This document shows positions 17,071-28,903 of a DNA stretch of 64,000 nucleotides, in pieces. The stretch is from the NCBI GenBank assembly GCA_035556135.1, contig DATMFO010000003.1:868001-932000 (forward strand). The letters are read 5' to 3'. The notes beneath the pieces are model-generated. The model was given only the letters and a program-made list of their open reading frames with translations, was not told the origin of the DNA and searched no databases. How positions within the stretch are numbered: position 1 is the stretch's first letter; each line of letters begins with the position of its first letter. Both the position numbers and the translations under genes were made by a program. Source of the DNA: ZC4RG30 sp035556135. Lineage in GTDB: Bacteria; Pseudomonadota; Gammaproteobacteria; Steroidobacterales; Steroidobacteraceae.

Positions 17071-18267
17071 GTGAAGATCGCACTGCTGGCGCTGCACTTT
17101 TCCGAGTACGCGAGCAGGCTGGCGCTCGCGCTGGCAGCCAGGCATGAGGTCCTGCTCGTGCTGCGTGCCGACAATGCCCAGAGCGAACTCACGCCGGGGC
17201 TGCGCAGGCAGCTCGAGGCGTCCGTGAAGGTGCAATACCTGGAGGGGCGTCGCTGGCGGGATCCACGGGTGCTCGGGGCCAGCCTTCTGCTCAACCGCAT
17301 GGTCCGGAAGTTCAGTCCCGATGTGGTGCATGTGCAGGAAGTACATCCGCTGCTGGTGGGCTACACGGTGGTCTCCTTCCGCAAGACCCTGCCGGTGATC
17401 ATCACGGTACATGACCCGGTGAGCCACTCCGGGGGCCCTCCCAAGGAAGCGCTGCTGTGGAAGAGCCTGATGTGGGTACGGCGTCGCGCCAGCCGGCTGC
17501 TGGTCCACGGGCCGCAGATGCGCAATGAAATGGAAAAGCTGGACAGCGGACTGACGGGACGCGTCGACGTTGTGCCCCATGGCATCCTCGCCGAACCTGC
17601 CGCGCTGGATGCCTCCCTCGCCTGCGAGCCGGAGACCTTCCTCTTTTTTGGCCGCATGGAACCCTACAAGGGATTGCGGTACCTGCTGGATGCCTGTGAC
17701 ATCCTGGATGCCCGCGGACACCGCTTCAAGGTGGTCATCGCCGGCACTGGCCCGGACCTCGAGGTGCACGCGCAGCGTATCGCCGCGTCTCCCCACATCG
17801 AACTGATCAACAAGTACATCCCCGCCGGCGAGGTCGGGGCACTGTTCCGCCGTGCTTCCGCGGTGGTCCTGCCCTATACCGACGCGACCCAGAGCGGCGT
17901 CGCCGCCATTGCCCTGGCCAATTCGCGCCCGGTCATCGCCACTGCAACGGGCGATCTCACGGAAATTGTGCAGCACGGCCGCAGCGGCCTGATCGTTCCG
18001 CCGTGCAATGAAGAGGCGCTGGCCAATGCCATGGGACAGCTCCTTGTCGATCGTCCCCTGCGTGACTCGCTGGCGGAAGGCGCCGGGAGACAGGCGCGGG
18101 AAAAGTTGTGCTGGTCGCGCGTGGCCGAACTGACGGTGGAAACCTACATCCGGGCGGGCGCTCCGTCGCCGGCCCAGCCGGCCGTACAGGCGACGATCCT
18201 GCCCACCCTGGAACGTCGGTCAGATTCCGCAGCCGATCCCGCGGTCCACCGGCGGCGGACTGCATGA
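17071..18267 (+). CDS. GT4 family glycosyltransferase
   Basis: 398 residues from GTG 17071 with GGAG about 11 bases upstream. GT-B fold: N-terminus MKIALLALHFSEYASRLALA; acceptor side VVHVQEVHPLL and ITVHDPVSHSGGP; donor domain LFFGRMEPYKGLRYLLDA, VIAGTGPDL and VVLPYTDATQSGVAAIA. The second signature position is less canonical than in the two upstream GT4 proteins, with S/G in place of the E-x7-E glutamates. The last ~35 residues after the helical end are low complexity. Ends 10 bases from the convergent flippase gene. A 12-codon ATG frame at 17036 overlaps the GTG start; I treat it as chance. Confidence 0.85.
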   Translation: MKIALLALHFSEYASRLALALAARHEVLLVLRADNAQSELTPGLRRQLEASVKVQYLEGRRWRDPRVLGASLLLNRMVRKFSPDVVHVQEVHPLLVGYTVVSFRKTLPVIITVHDPVSHSGGPPKEALLWKSLMWVRRRASRLLVHGPQMRNEMEKLDSGLTGRVDVVPHGILAEPAALDASLACEPETFLFFGRMEPYKGLRYLLDACDILDARGHRFKVVIAGTGPDLEVHAQRIAASPHIELINKYIPAGEVGALFRRASAVVLPYTDATQSGVAAIALANSRPVIATATGDLTEIVQHGRSGLIVPPCNEEALANAMGQLLVDRPLRDSLAEGAGRQAREKLCWSRVAELTVETYIRAGAPSPAQPAVQATILPTLERRSDSAADPAVHRRRTA

Positions 18268-18277
18268 AACCCGCTCG

Positions 18278-19801
18278 TCAGGCAAGGCGTCTGGCCCCTG
18301 ACTTGCCGATGTACCACCAGCACGCGCCGGCATAGCACAGCACGAAGAGACCCACGCCAGCGCAGGAGCTCCAGATCGGGCCCAGCGGCAGCCGTACCGC
18401 CAGCAACTTCGCCAGGAACGCCATCCCCAGCCCCGCAGCGACGAACAGCACCAGGGGCACATTGAATGGAAAGGCGCCGAGGGCGCGCCGCACGTACAGC
18501 ATCCGCGCTCCATTCACGAATGCAATGGCGCAGAAGCTGGCAATGGCCGCGCCGAGCTGGCCGTGCGCCGGCACCGCAATGGCGCAGAGTCCTGCCGCCA
18601 CCACCAGCCCGCTGGCGAGGATGCGGAATTCCAGTACGTGTCTGCCCGTCATCGACAGCACCCACCCCATGGGCCCGAACAACGCCAGTACGAACTGCCC
18701 GCCTGCCAGCCAGGCCACTACGGCCGGAGAAATGGCGAACGATGGACCGAACAGCTGTGTCAGCTGTGCTCCCCAGAGCAGGAAGACGGCGAACACGGGC
18801 AGCGTGCCAAGCGCAATCCACTGGAAAGTATGCCTCGTCACCTGCAGCAGGCCCGCGCCGTCGCCCCGCATGTGTCGGTCGGCCACCATGCCCCCCAGCC
18901 CCTGGCTGAACGCCGTCGCGAAGAAGCCTGTCAGCAGGAACAGCGTCTTGGCCAGCGAATACTGCCCAAGCTGTTCTGCTGACACGTAGCGGCCCAGCAT
19001 CAGGATGTCCATGGCGGAAGTCAGCGTCGTCACCAGAATCGCGCCGGCCATCACGCTCGAGTAGCCCAGCACGTGGCGCGCCTGCGTCCACGACGGCGCC
19101 GGCTGCGGGGCAGCGACGAAGTCGCGCCGCGCACGCAGCGCCAGCCATCCCGAAGCCACTACTGCACCCATGGTCGTGCCGAGGGCCACGGCCCAGAGTC
19201 GCCACCCGGCGATGAACAGCACCACGATGATCAGCAGCCGCGCGGTGGGCATCAGCACGCACTCGGCCAGCACGGTGGGTGTGAGCTTCAGGCTGCCCCG
19301 GTACGCGCCGCCAAGCACCGTCAGGTCGGAGAAGAATGGCAGCCCCAGCGCCAGCACCAGCAGCAGCTGTGCAAAGCCGGCATGGGTGTAGACATTTTCC
19401 TCCAGTACCCGGCCCAGCCCCAGCGCCACGGCGATCACCGGCAACAACGCCAGAACGGACACCACAAATCGCAGCTGTCGCAGCACCAGCACACGCGAGG
19501 CCTGGTCTGCCGACGCACGGCTTTCACCGAAGAAGCGCTGCAGTCCGCTGTCCAGCCCGGCGCGCGTGAGGATGGAGGTGGTGTCGACCAGGTTGCGGGC
19601 GAGATTGAAGACACCGTAGTCCGCGGCGCCCAGCACACGGGCCACGATCACGCCGGTCAGGAACGTCGCGCATTGCTGGTAGATCGTTCCGGCACCGGCG
19701 ACGAAAGCCCTGCCCAGCAGCCTGCGGGGCGCAGCGTCTCCGGCGTGGTCGGCGCCTTTCAGGAGCGGACGTGCTGGATTGGCGCTGATGACGGTCGCCA
19801 T
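18278..19801 (-). CDS. Polysaccharide flippase, Wzx/MATE-like (MVF superfamily)
   Basis: 507 residues, ATG 19801. After a ~28-residue cytoplasmic leader come 12-14 membrane helices. The opening RAFVAGAGTIYQQCATFLTGVIVARVLGAADYGVFNLARN is the usual first-helix pattern of Wzx/RfbX flippases, quoted here in two parts: GTIYQQCATFLTGVIVARVL, then GAADYGVFNLA. A second pseudo-repeat starts near YSSVMAGAILVTTLTSAMDI. It would move the lipid-linked repeat unit across the inner membrane before polymerisation. It overlaps the 3' end of the upstream ligase/polymerase gene by 43 bases, so the two are one transcription unit. Convergent with the glycosyltransferase ending at 18267. Confidence 0.87.
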   Translation of the reverse strand: MATVISANPARPLLKGADHAGDAAPRRLLGRAFVAGAGTIYQQCATFLTGVIVARVLGAADYGVFNLARNLVDTTSILTRAGLDSGLQRFFGESRASADQASRVLVLRQLRFVVSVLALLPVIAVALGLGRVLEENVYTHAGFAQLLLVLALGLPFFSDLTVLGGAYRGSLKLTPTVLAECVLMPTARLLIIVVLFIAGWRLWAVALGTTMGAVVASGWLALRARRDFVAAPQPAPSWTQARHVLGYSSVMAGAILVTTLTSAMDILMLGRYVSAEQLGQYSLAKTLFLLTGFFATAFSQGLGGMVADRHMRGDGAGLLQVTRHTFQWIALGTLPVFAVFLLWGAQLTQLFGPSFAISPAVVAWLAGGQFVLALFGPMGWVLSMTGRHVLEFRILASGLVVAAGLCAIAVPAHGQLGAAIASFCAIAFVNGARMLYVRRALGAFPFNVPLVLFVAAGLGMAFLAKLLAVRLPLGPIWSSCAGVGLFVLCYAGACWWYIGKSGARRLA

Positions 19802-21249
19802 ATGAATGCCAGGAGGATTGCAAACAGGGCCAGGAGCCGCGGATCGCTGACGGTGAACAGCGTCACGAAGGTGCCGGCGAACACCGCCAGGCTCGCCAGC
19901 GCGGCGATCACCTCCGTCCGCGCACCCCCGTCACCGGCGCCGGTCAATGTGCGGACGGCGCGCCGCAGGGTGGCGCCGATCAGCAGCAGCGTTGCCACCG
20001 ATCCCAGGATGCCGGATTCATACAGGATCTTCAGATAGCCGCTCTCCGGCTGGTCGGGTATGTAGCTCATGCCCGTGGTCTCATAGAGGCCGAAGTAGTC
20101 AGTAGTACCAGGCCGCGTATCGAGCAGGTACTGCGCAAAACCCTCCATGCCGATGCCGGTTACCGGTTGTCCGGCGAACATCTCCCAGGTGTTGACCCAG
20201 ATCGCGACACGCGCCTGGATTTCTTCCTGTGACGCCGCCACGCGATCGGCCAATGAGGCCGGCAGCAGCCCCAGCCAGAATTCAGGCGCAACGATCAATC
20301 CCACCACCATCAGCAGCAGGGCGGCGACCCCGCCAAGCTTCAGGAACAGCGGCCAGCGGTTCATGGCTACCAGCGACACGACGCCGACCACCATGAAGGT
20401 GAGGATGGCGGCCCGGGACACCGTCAGGAACAGCGCTGCCAGCGCAATGGTGATGGTCGCCCACAGCAGCAGTCGCAACCGCGGCCCCTGGAAACGTCCA
20501 CGGATACCCAGCATCAGCAGGAACATCAGCAACGATGCCAGGAACGCTCCGGCCCTTTGTGGATCCTGGAAGAACCCCCCGGCGCGCCAGATGTACCGGC
20601 CGGCAGTGAAGGTCAGCTGGTTGGGATTGTTGCCGCGCAGGCTCAGGTTGATATGGAAGGCATAGTCAATGAACAGGCCGACAGACACGATGATCGCCGT
20701 CATGCACAGCAGGCCGACCAGGCGTTCCGGGCCGCCAGGCCGCCTCAGTTCCTGCAGCACGAACCAGAAGAACACATAGGCGGCAAAAATCAGCAGCAGG
20801 CCTCGCGCGGCATCCAGCGGATGGCGGGCAAACGCGACGCAGGGAATCAGCAACAACCAGATCCATGCCAGCGAGGGCGCGGGAAACAGCGGCGCGTCGG
20901 CGTCCTGGACGAATGCCTTGTGGAGCAGCAGGCCGATGGTGAGCAGCAGCGTCGCCACGTCGAACACCGTCAGGCCGAGGCGTCCCGGCGGCATCAGCAT
21001 GCTCACGAACGGCAGCACCGCCATCAGGACAAGGAATGCGACGCGCAGCGGCTGGGGCCGCGTGAGGGCAAAAGCCGCCCCAAGCGCCAGGATGCTGGGT
21101 ACGGCCACCAGGTAGACGGCACGCGTGCCGGCCATTGACCCGGCCAGTGCCGTGACGGAACCCGCCACGAGGGCCACGGCCATGGCCGCGGCCACCAGCA
21201 TCAGTGACCCGTTGCGGGACTGCTGGTCATACGCATCACGGGCTTGCAT
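19759..21249 (-). CDS. O-antigen ligase/polymerase family protein (Wzy/WaaL-like)
   Basis: 496 residues from ATG 21249, chosen because it falls near the end of the methyltransferase gene; the open frame continues upstream to 21390 with non-family sequence. About 12 membrane helices. A large periplasmic loop at roughly residues 330-390 contains VAIWVNTWEMFAGQPVTGIG and GMEGFAQYLLDT, matching the Wzy_C (PF04932) region with its conserved Arg and GxG. A second conserved Arg is in FLTVSRAAILTF. It is likely the polymerase joining flipped repeat units, since the flippase follows directly, but WaaL-type ligation cannot be excluded. Confidence 0.85.
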   Translation of the reverse strand: MQARDAYDQQSRNGSLMLVAAAMAVALVAGSVTALAGSMAGTRAVYLVAVPSILALGAAFALTRPQPLRVAFLVLMAVLPFVSMLMPPGRLGLTVFDVATLLLTIGLLLHKAFVQDADAPLFPAPSLAWIWLLLIPCVAFARHPLDAARGLLLIFAAYVFFWFVLQELRRPGGPERLVGLLCMTAIIVSVGLFIDYAFHINLSLRGNNPNQLTFTAGRYIWRAGGFFQDPQRAGAFLASLLMFLLMLGIRGRFQGPRLRLLLWATITIALAALFLTVSRAAILTFMVVGVVSLVAMNRWPLFLKLGGVAALLLMVVGLIVAPEFWLGLLPASLADRVAASQEEIQARVAIWVNTWEMFAGQPVTGIGMEGFAQYLLDTRPGTTDYFGLYETTGMSYIPDQPESGYLKILYESGILGSVATLLLIGATLRRAVRTLTGAGDGGARTEVIAALASLAVFAGTFVTLFTVSDPRLLALFAILLAFIWRPSSAPIQHVRS

Positions 21250-22210
21250 GCGCCCTGCTGCCCACGCTCCTGGGCGACGTCCGCTCTTCATCAAGGAGCC
21301 TGTCCAGCAACTCCTTGCGGCATCGCGTTGTTGCAAGGCCAATGGGTATGAACTGCTCACGGATGAAGTCCCTGGGCTGGATCTGCACACGCCGGGCTGG
21401 TGCCACGGCAGACGGTTGATACGGCTTGATGCGTCCGCTGGCGTGTATGGAACCCATGGTGAAGCGGTTGCGCGTGAGCTGGTGCTGCAGCTTGGTTGCT
21501 TCGAACCTCCGCTCGACGCTCACTTCGGTGAACCAGCGGCGAAACAGGCGCTGATAGGTCCAGTACGTGTGATAGCGATGGTGGATTCCCAGAGCCAGCT
21601 CTGCGGGCCTTACGCGTTTCAACCGATACGACCGCAGCAGCGGAATGCTCATGTCGAAGGGTTCCCATACATAGACCATGCCGCCAGGCTTCAGTACCCG
21701 CGACAGCTCCCTCATCAGCCCGTCGAGGTCATCCAGGTGATGCAGCACCTCCTTGATGGTGACGAAGTCGACGCTGGCATCCTTCAGGGGAAGGTCATAG
21801 ATATCTGCCGCCCACAGATCCATCGACGAGTGCCTGTTTGCGCCCGGAGCACGGACTTGCGACTGGAACAAGGTGGCGTTGTGGAGAATGGTCGCGCACA
21901 GTTCGACGGCAATCGAATGGTAGCCGCGGCGCGCCACGAGATAGGAAAGGATGCCCTCCCCGGCGCCGACATCCAGATGCACGCTCCCCTTCGGAAAGGG
22001 CAATGTGCGACTCCATTCGACCAGGTGGGGCGCGTTCGCGCCGAGGAACTCCATGTGGCTATCGGTATCGTTGTTCTCGAAGTGCCACTTGTGCTCATCG
22101 GCCATTGCCGCTGCAAGTTCCTGATAGATCGCGCTCGGAAGGTCGAAGAACGACATGCCCAGGTATTCGATGGGCTCCCTGCGCAAGATCGACGCCGTCG
22201 TGGTCTCCAT
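21236..22210 (-). CDS. Class I SAM-dependent methyltransferase
   Basis: 324 residues from ATG 22210 (GGAG six bases upstream); a start at 22237 is open but lacks a site. The methyltransferase-11-type Rossmann fold begins with motif I VHLDVGAGEG (77-86). It continues with DLWAADIYDLPLKDASVDFV, motif IV/post-I FVTIKEVLHHLDDLDGLM, and LKPGGMVYVWEP. A mid-protein HHRYHTYWTYQRLFRRWF stretch and a basic C-terminal region may bind substrate. Target unknown; a glycan or lipid-linked saccharide is the natural guess from context. First gene of the methyltransferase-polymerase-flippase unit. Confidence 0.82.
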   Translation of the reverse strand: METTTASILRREPIEYLGMSFFDLPSAIYQELAAAMADEHKWHFENNDTDSHMEFLGANAPHLVEWSRTLPFPKGSVHLDVGAGEGILSYLVARRGYHSIAVELCATILHNATLFQSQVRAPGANRHSSMDLWAADIYDLPLKDASVDFVTIKEVLHHLDDLDGLMRELSRVLKPGGMVYVWEPFDMSIPLLRSYRLKRVRPAELALGIHHRYHTYWTYQRLFRRWFTEVSVERRFEATKLQHQLTRNRFTMGSIHASGRIKPYQPSAVAPARRVQIQPRDFIREQFIPIGLATTRCRKELLDRLLDEERTSPRSVGSRAHASP

Positions 22211-22338
22211 ATGTTCTCCAGGCCTTCCCGTTCCCACAGAAATGTCTGGGCCAATCTACCTACCGACGTTCAGCCACCCATCGTCGGGATCAATATGGAG
22301 CCATGGTCCGTTTGGTCCATGACTGCCCGCAGGCAGAC

Positions 22339-22375
22339 AAAAAAATGCCCGCGGCTGCCACAGGCAGGCGCGGGC
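22339..22375 (-). terminator. Rho-independent terminator downstream of csrA
   Basis: On the minus strand GCCCGCG pairs with CGCGGGC, and CCTGCC/GGCAG extends the stem around a short TGT loop; seven T residues follow (22345-22339). It starts 46 bases after the csrA stop and reads in the csrA direction, ending the alaS-csrA transcripts before the methyltransferase. Confidence 0.85.
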
Positions 22376-22420
22376 TAAATGGGGGTATGGTCGAACTGGA
22401 TCGAAACTGGTCGGTGCGGA

Positions 22421-22630
22421 TCAGCCGGCGACCGCCAGCAGCTCGCTGGATTCGTCGGAGGAAGCGCGCTCGTTCTTGATGCGCTCGAAGATCTCGTCCC
22501 GGTGCACGGACACGGTCTTGGGCGCGTCGACGCCGATACGCACCTGGTTGCCCTTGACGCCGAGGACGGTGACCGTCACTTCTTCGCCAATCACCACGGC
22601 CTCACCAACACGACGGGTCAGAATCAACAT
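22421..22630 (-). CDS. csrA: Carbon storage regulator CsrA
   Basis: 69 residues, ATG 22630 with AAGGAG ~11 bases upstream. Sequence opens MLILTRRVGEAVVIG, followed by VTVLGVKGNQVRIGV and VHRDEIFERI; Arg44 in the VHRDEI motif is the key RNA-binding residue. CsrA is a homodimeric RNA-binding protein that blocks or stabilises mRNAs carrying GGA loops, controlling glycogen, motility and exopolysaccharide. Slightly longer than the 61-residue E. coli protein through the tail SSDESSELLAVAG. It sits downstream of alaS as in many Gammaproteobacteria; the 109-base gap contains paired G-rich and C-rich tracts that could form alternative hairpins. Confidence 0.97.
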   Translation of the reverse strand: MLILTRRVGEAVVIGEEVTVTVLGVKGNQVRIGVDAPKTVSVHRDEIFERIKNERASSDESSELLAVAG

Positions 22631-22739
22631 GGCGTGTACGCTCCTTCGTAATCAATGAGGCACATTCTGGGGTTGCGGGGTCTTGCGGATAATCGGAGAA
22701 ACCCCTATTCGCCGCTGCCCCAACCTCTTGTTCTTCTGG

Positions 22740-25363
<2,624 letters not shown>

Positions 25364-25367
<4 letters not shown>

Positions 25368-25870
25368 GCATCGCTATCGGGGACGCCCGGATCACCGTCC
25401 AGGCAACTGCCGATATGATCGTTGGAAAAGCCCCGGTATTGCAAAAAACGCATCTGCCGGGCGCGCTCCGGCCAGTCGGCCGGCGGGGTCGCGCCGAACT
25501 TGCGCAGCCGCACTTCGCGTGCCAGCGCATGCCAGTCATGGCCGGAATCGAGCACCTGGGCGATGAGCGCGGCGGAAATGCCTGCCTCCTGCAGTTCTTG
25601 CCGGATGCGGCCCGGCCCCTGGCCGCGCCCGGCCAGCTGCCGGACCAGCGCTTCCGCGTAGCGGGTGTCGTCGAGCAGCCGCTCGTCGGCCAGCTCGGCG
25701 ACCACCACGGCTACAATCTCGGCTGCGTAGCCCTTGCGGGTCAGCGCTTCGGCGAGCTCGCCGCTGGCGTACTCGCGACGCCCGAGCAGGGCCAGTGCCC
25801 CGGACCGCACGGCCTGCGGATCGGCGGCGCGGTGTTCATCGACCCGCGTCCGCCGGCGCCCGAAGCCCAT
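25364..25870 (-). CDS. recX: Regulatory protein RecX
   Basis: 168 residues. Three-helix repeats typical of RecX: ALALLGRREYASGELAEALTRKG, quoted as REYASGELAEALTRKGY; then ADERLLDDTRYAEALVRQ and GRGQGPGRIRQELQEAGIS; and the final RARQMRFLQYRGFSNDHI. RecX caps and destabilises RecA filaments, tuning recombination and the SOS response. It lies 27 bases after recA, same strand, and overlaps alaS, so it should share the LexA-controlled transcript. Confidence 0.95.
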
Positions 25871-25897
25871 GCCCTGCTCCGCCCTGCCGATGGCCTC

Positions 25898-26932
<1,035 letters not shown>

Positions 26933-26987
26933 TGTTCTTGCCTCGATTGGTGCCGTGGGGAGGTGAGGCAGATCATGCCACAGGTTA

Positions 26988-27003
26988 CTGTATGTGTATA
27001 CAG
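26988..27003 (-). promoter_or_regulatory. LexA (SOS) operator of recA
   Basis: CTGTATGTGTATACAG matches the gammaproteobacterial consensus CTGT-N8-ACAG exactly, and the symmetry extends by two bases each side (TA...TA). It lies between pncC and recA, 56 bases upstream of the recA start, where LexA would block the recA promoter. No convincing -35/-10 pair could be fixed around it by eye. Confidence 0.93.
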
Positions 27004-27050
27004 TAGTTTTGACCCGGATCGGGCCAATTCACCGGCGACAATCCCGCCCG

Positions 27051-27560
27051 TCAGGGATCCAGCAGCAGCTGCATGCCGAAGGCCCCCGCCTGGCGTCGCA
27101 CCGCGTCGCGATCGCCGGCAAAGCGCCGCTGCAGGGCCATCGCCCCCACCGACCCATCGCCCATACGCGCCGCGCGTGAGAACCACACCAGCCCCACTGG
27201 CTTTGCCTCGGTACCGCCATCCGGCCCGGCAACGCCGGTAATGGCCAGCGCGCGCGTCGCACCGCTTACGGCCAGTGCCCCGACGGCCATCTCCAGCGCC
27301 GTGCGTTCACTCACCGCGCCGAGATTCTGCAGCGTCGCCGCGGCAACGCCAAGCTGGCGCTGCTTTGCCTCGTTCGAATAGGTGACGAAACCGAAGCCGA
27401 ACCAGCGCGAGCTTCCCGCCACATCGGTAAGCAGCTTGGCCACGTAGCCGCCGGTACAGGACTCGGCCACCGCGGCAACTTCCCCGCGCGCCAGCAGCGA
27501 CTCGCCCGTGCGGATCGCCAGCAGCTGCAGATCGGTATCGGTGGGAACCTCCCTGTTCAC
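27051..27560 (-). CDS. pncC: Nicotinamide-nucleotide amidohydrolase PncC (CinA C-terminal domain family)
   Basis: 169 residues, GTG 27560 with GGGAGG just upstream. Single CinA-C domain: VAAVAESCTGGYVAKLLTD with the catalytic-region Ser, GFGFVTYSNEAKQRQLGV, and ALAITGVAGPDGGT. It lacks the N-terminal MoCF-like domain of full CinA. It deamidates NMN to nicotinate mononucleotide, recycling the NMN released by DNA ligase; location next to recA is the classical arrangement. It ends 47 bases before the LexA box. Confidence 0.93.
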   Translation of the reverse strand: MNREVPTDTDLQLLAIRTGESLLARGEVAAVAESCTGGYVAKLLTDVAGSSRWFGFGFVTYSNEAKQRQLGVAAATLQNLGAVSERTALEMAVGALAVSGATRALAITGVAGPDGGTEAKPVGLVWFSRAARMGDGSVGAMALQRRFAGDRDAVRRQAGAFGMQLLLDP

Positions 27561-27577
27561 TCGCCTCCCGCGGGCCG

Positions 27578-28873
27578 TTAGCCGCCGGCGCCCTGCTGGC
27601 GGGCGCGCGCTTCACGTGCCTTGCCAAGCCAGAACGACAGCGCTGCCCAGCCGCCTGCCAGCACCACGCCGATCCCGGCGATCACTGGCTGCACGCTGAA
27701 GACCTTTGCCAGGCCGGTGTAGATGAAGGCGTTCACGAAGTCAGCACCGCGGAACACGGCGCCATCGACGATGTTCTTGGCCTTGAACTTCTCGTCGCGG
27801 CTCACCACCGGCCACAGCGACTCACGGGCCACGTTGGAGATGCCGAAGTTGGACGCACGCTGCAGGGCCTGGAAGGCGGCAATCGCAGCCAGGGCGGAGG
27901 TGAACATCAGCCCGGCGAAGCCGGCCACGAACACGATGGGCAGGATGGCCAGCGCGGGACCATTGCCGATGGCCTTGATGATGCGGCCGGTGCCGAGGAT
28001 CTGCACCAGCAACGACCCGATGCCCACCCAGAAGTAGATCTCCGAGAAGATGCTGGTGCGCTGGCGCATGTCGTCGGTGTAGTTGGCGACGATGTGTGCC
28101 TGGGTGAGATAGAGGAAGGTGCCGAGCAGCGACAGCATGAACACCCACATCCCGATTCCACCGAGGAAGGGGGAGCGGAACAGCAGGCCGAAGCCGTCAA
28201 AGGGGCCGCCGCCCACAGGCTTCTTCTCGCGGCCGGCACTGGCCGCGACGAAATCCGGGTTGGAGGCCCGCATCGCCGCTGCAGCCGATTCGAGCCGCCG
28301 GGCGGCAAACACGGCGAGCACCAGCAGTCCGCCAGCCACCAGCAGCAGGTTCGCCACGCCAAAGGGGCCAATCAGGAAGGTGTTGAGCTTGGGGCCCAGG
28401 ATGTTGCCCAGCGAGGCACCGGCGGCGATGAAACCGAACAGGCGCACGCCCTGCTCCGAGGAGTACAGATCGGACATGACCGTCCAGAAGATGGATACCG
28501 CGAACACCGAGAACACCGCGATCCAGATGAAGAAGGCCTTGGACACCACGGAGGGCGCCACATCAGCCGTCAGCAACAACCAGAAAGCCAGGATGTTGAC
28601 GACCAGGAAGAGATAGATGACCGGCACGAACCGCTCGCGCGGCAGACGTGCCGCCAGCCAGGCCTGCAGTGGCGCGGTGAGCAGTGAAACGATGAAGGTG
28701 CCCAGGAAAAGCCAGGGAATATCCTGCGGGCCTCCGCGGATGCCGAACGCATCGCGGATCGGGACCAGCATATAGTAGCCACACATGAGGAAGAAGAAGT
28801 AGGCGAAGGACCACACCAGCGCCTTGCCTTCCCCCGATTTCACATTGACGACTTTCTTGATGAGCGTTTCCAT
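27578..28873 (-). CDS. MFS-type membrane protein, nucleotide (NTP/NDP) exchange transporter-like
   Basis: 431 residues from ATG 28873; the frame continues antisense through the divergent transporter to 29935, which I regard as a shadow. Opens METLIKKVVNVKSGEGKALVWSFAY, shown in part as VVNVKSGEGKALVWSF; then FFFLMCGYYMLVPIRDAFGI, 10-12 helices, ISIFWTVMSDLY-like loop (SIFWTVMSDLYSSEQG), SLGNILGPKL and SNFGISNVARESLWPVVSRD. This is the pattern of MFS proteins annotated as AAA/Npt-like ATP:ADP carriers found in free-living bacteria; the substrate is unknown. Diverges from the drug-efflux gene with a 30-base gap. Confidence 0.75.
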   Translation of the reverse strand: METLIKKVVNVKSGEGKALVWSFAYFFFLMCGYYMLVPIRDAFGIRGGPQDIPWLFLGTFIVSLLTAPLQAWLAARLPRERFVPVIYLFLVVNILAFWLLLTADVAPSVVSKAFFIWIAVFSVFAVSIFWTVMSDLYSSEQGVRLFGFIAAGASLGNILGPKLNTFLIGPFGVANLLLVAGGLLVLAVFAARRLESAAAAMRASNPDFVAASAGREKKPVGGGPFDGFGLLFRSPFLGGIGMWVFMLSLLGTFLYLTQAHIVANYTDDMRQRTSIFSEIYFWVGIGSLLVQILGTGRIIKAIGNGPALAILPIVFVAGFAGLMFTSALAAIAAFQALQRASNFGISNVARESLWPVVSRDEKFKAKNIVDGAVFRGADFVNAFIYTGLAKVFSVQPVIAGIGVVLAGGWAALSFWLGKAREARARQQGAGG

Positions 28874-28903
28874 CCAGCCAGCATATCCGCCAAGGCTCGC
28901 GCC

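Noticed and set aside
15836..17074. 412-codon plus-strand frame overlapping the acyltransferase-like gene
   Set aside because: Product is Arg/Gly/Ala-rich low complexity; the other frame gives a clean multi-helix membrane protein with a good start.
17036..17074. 12-codon frame that overlaps the GTG start of the glycosyltransferase
   Set aside because: Too short and without a clear site; such overlap is frequent by chance here.
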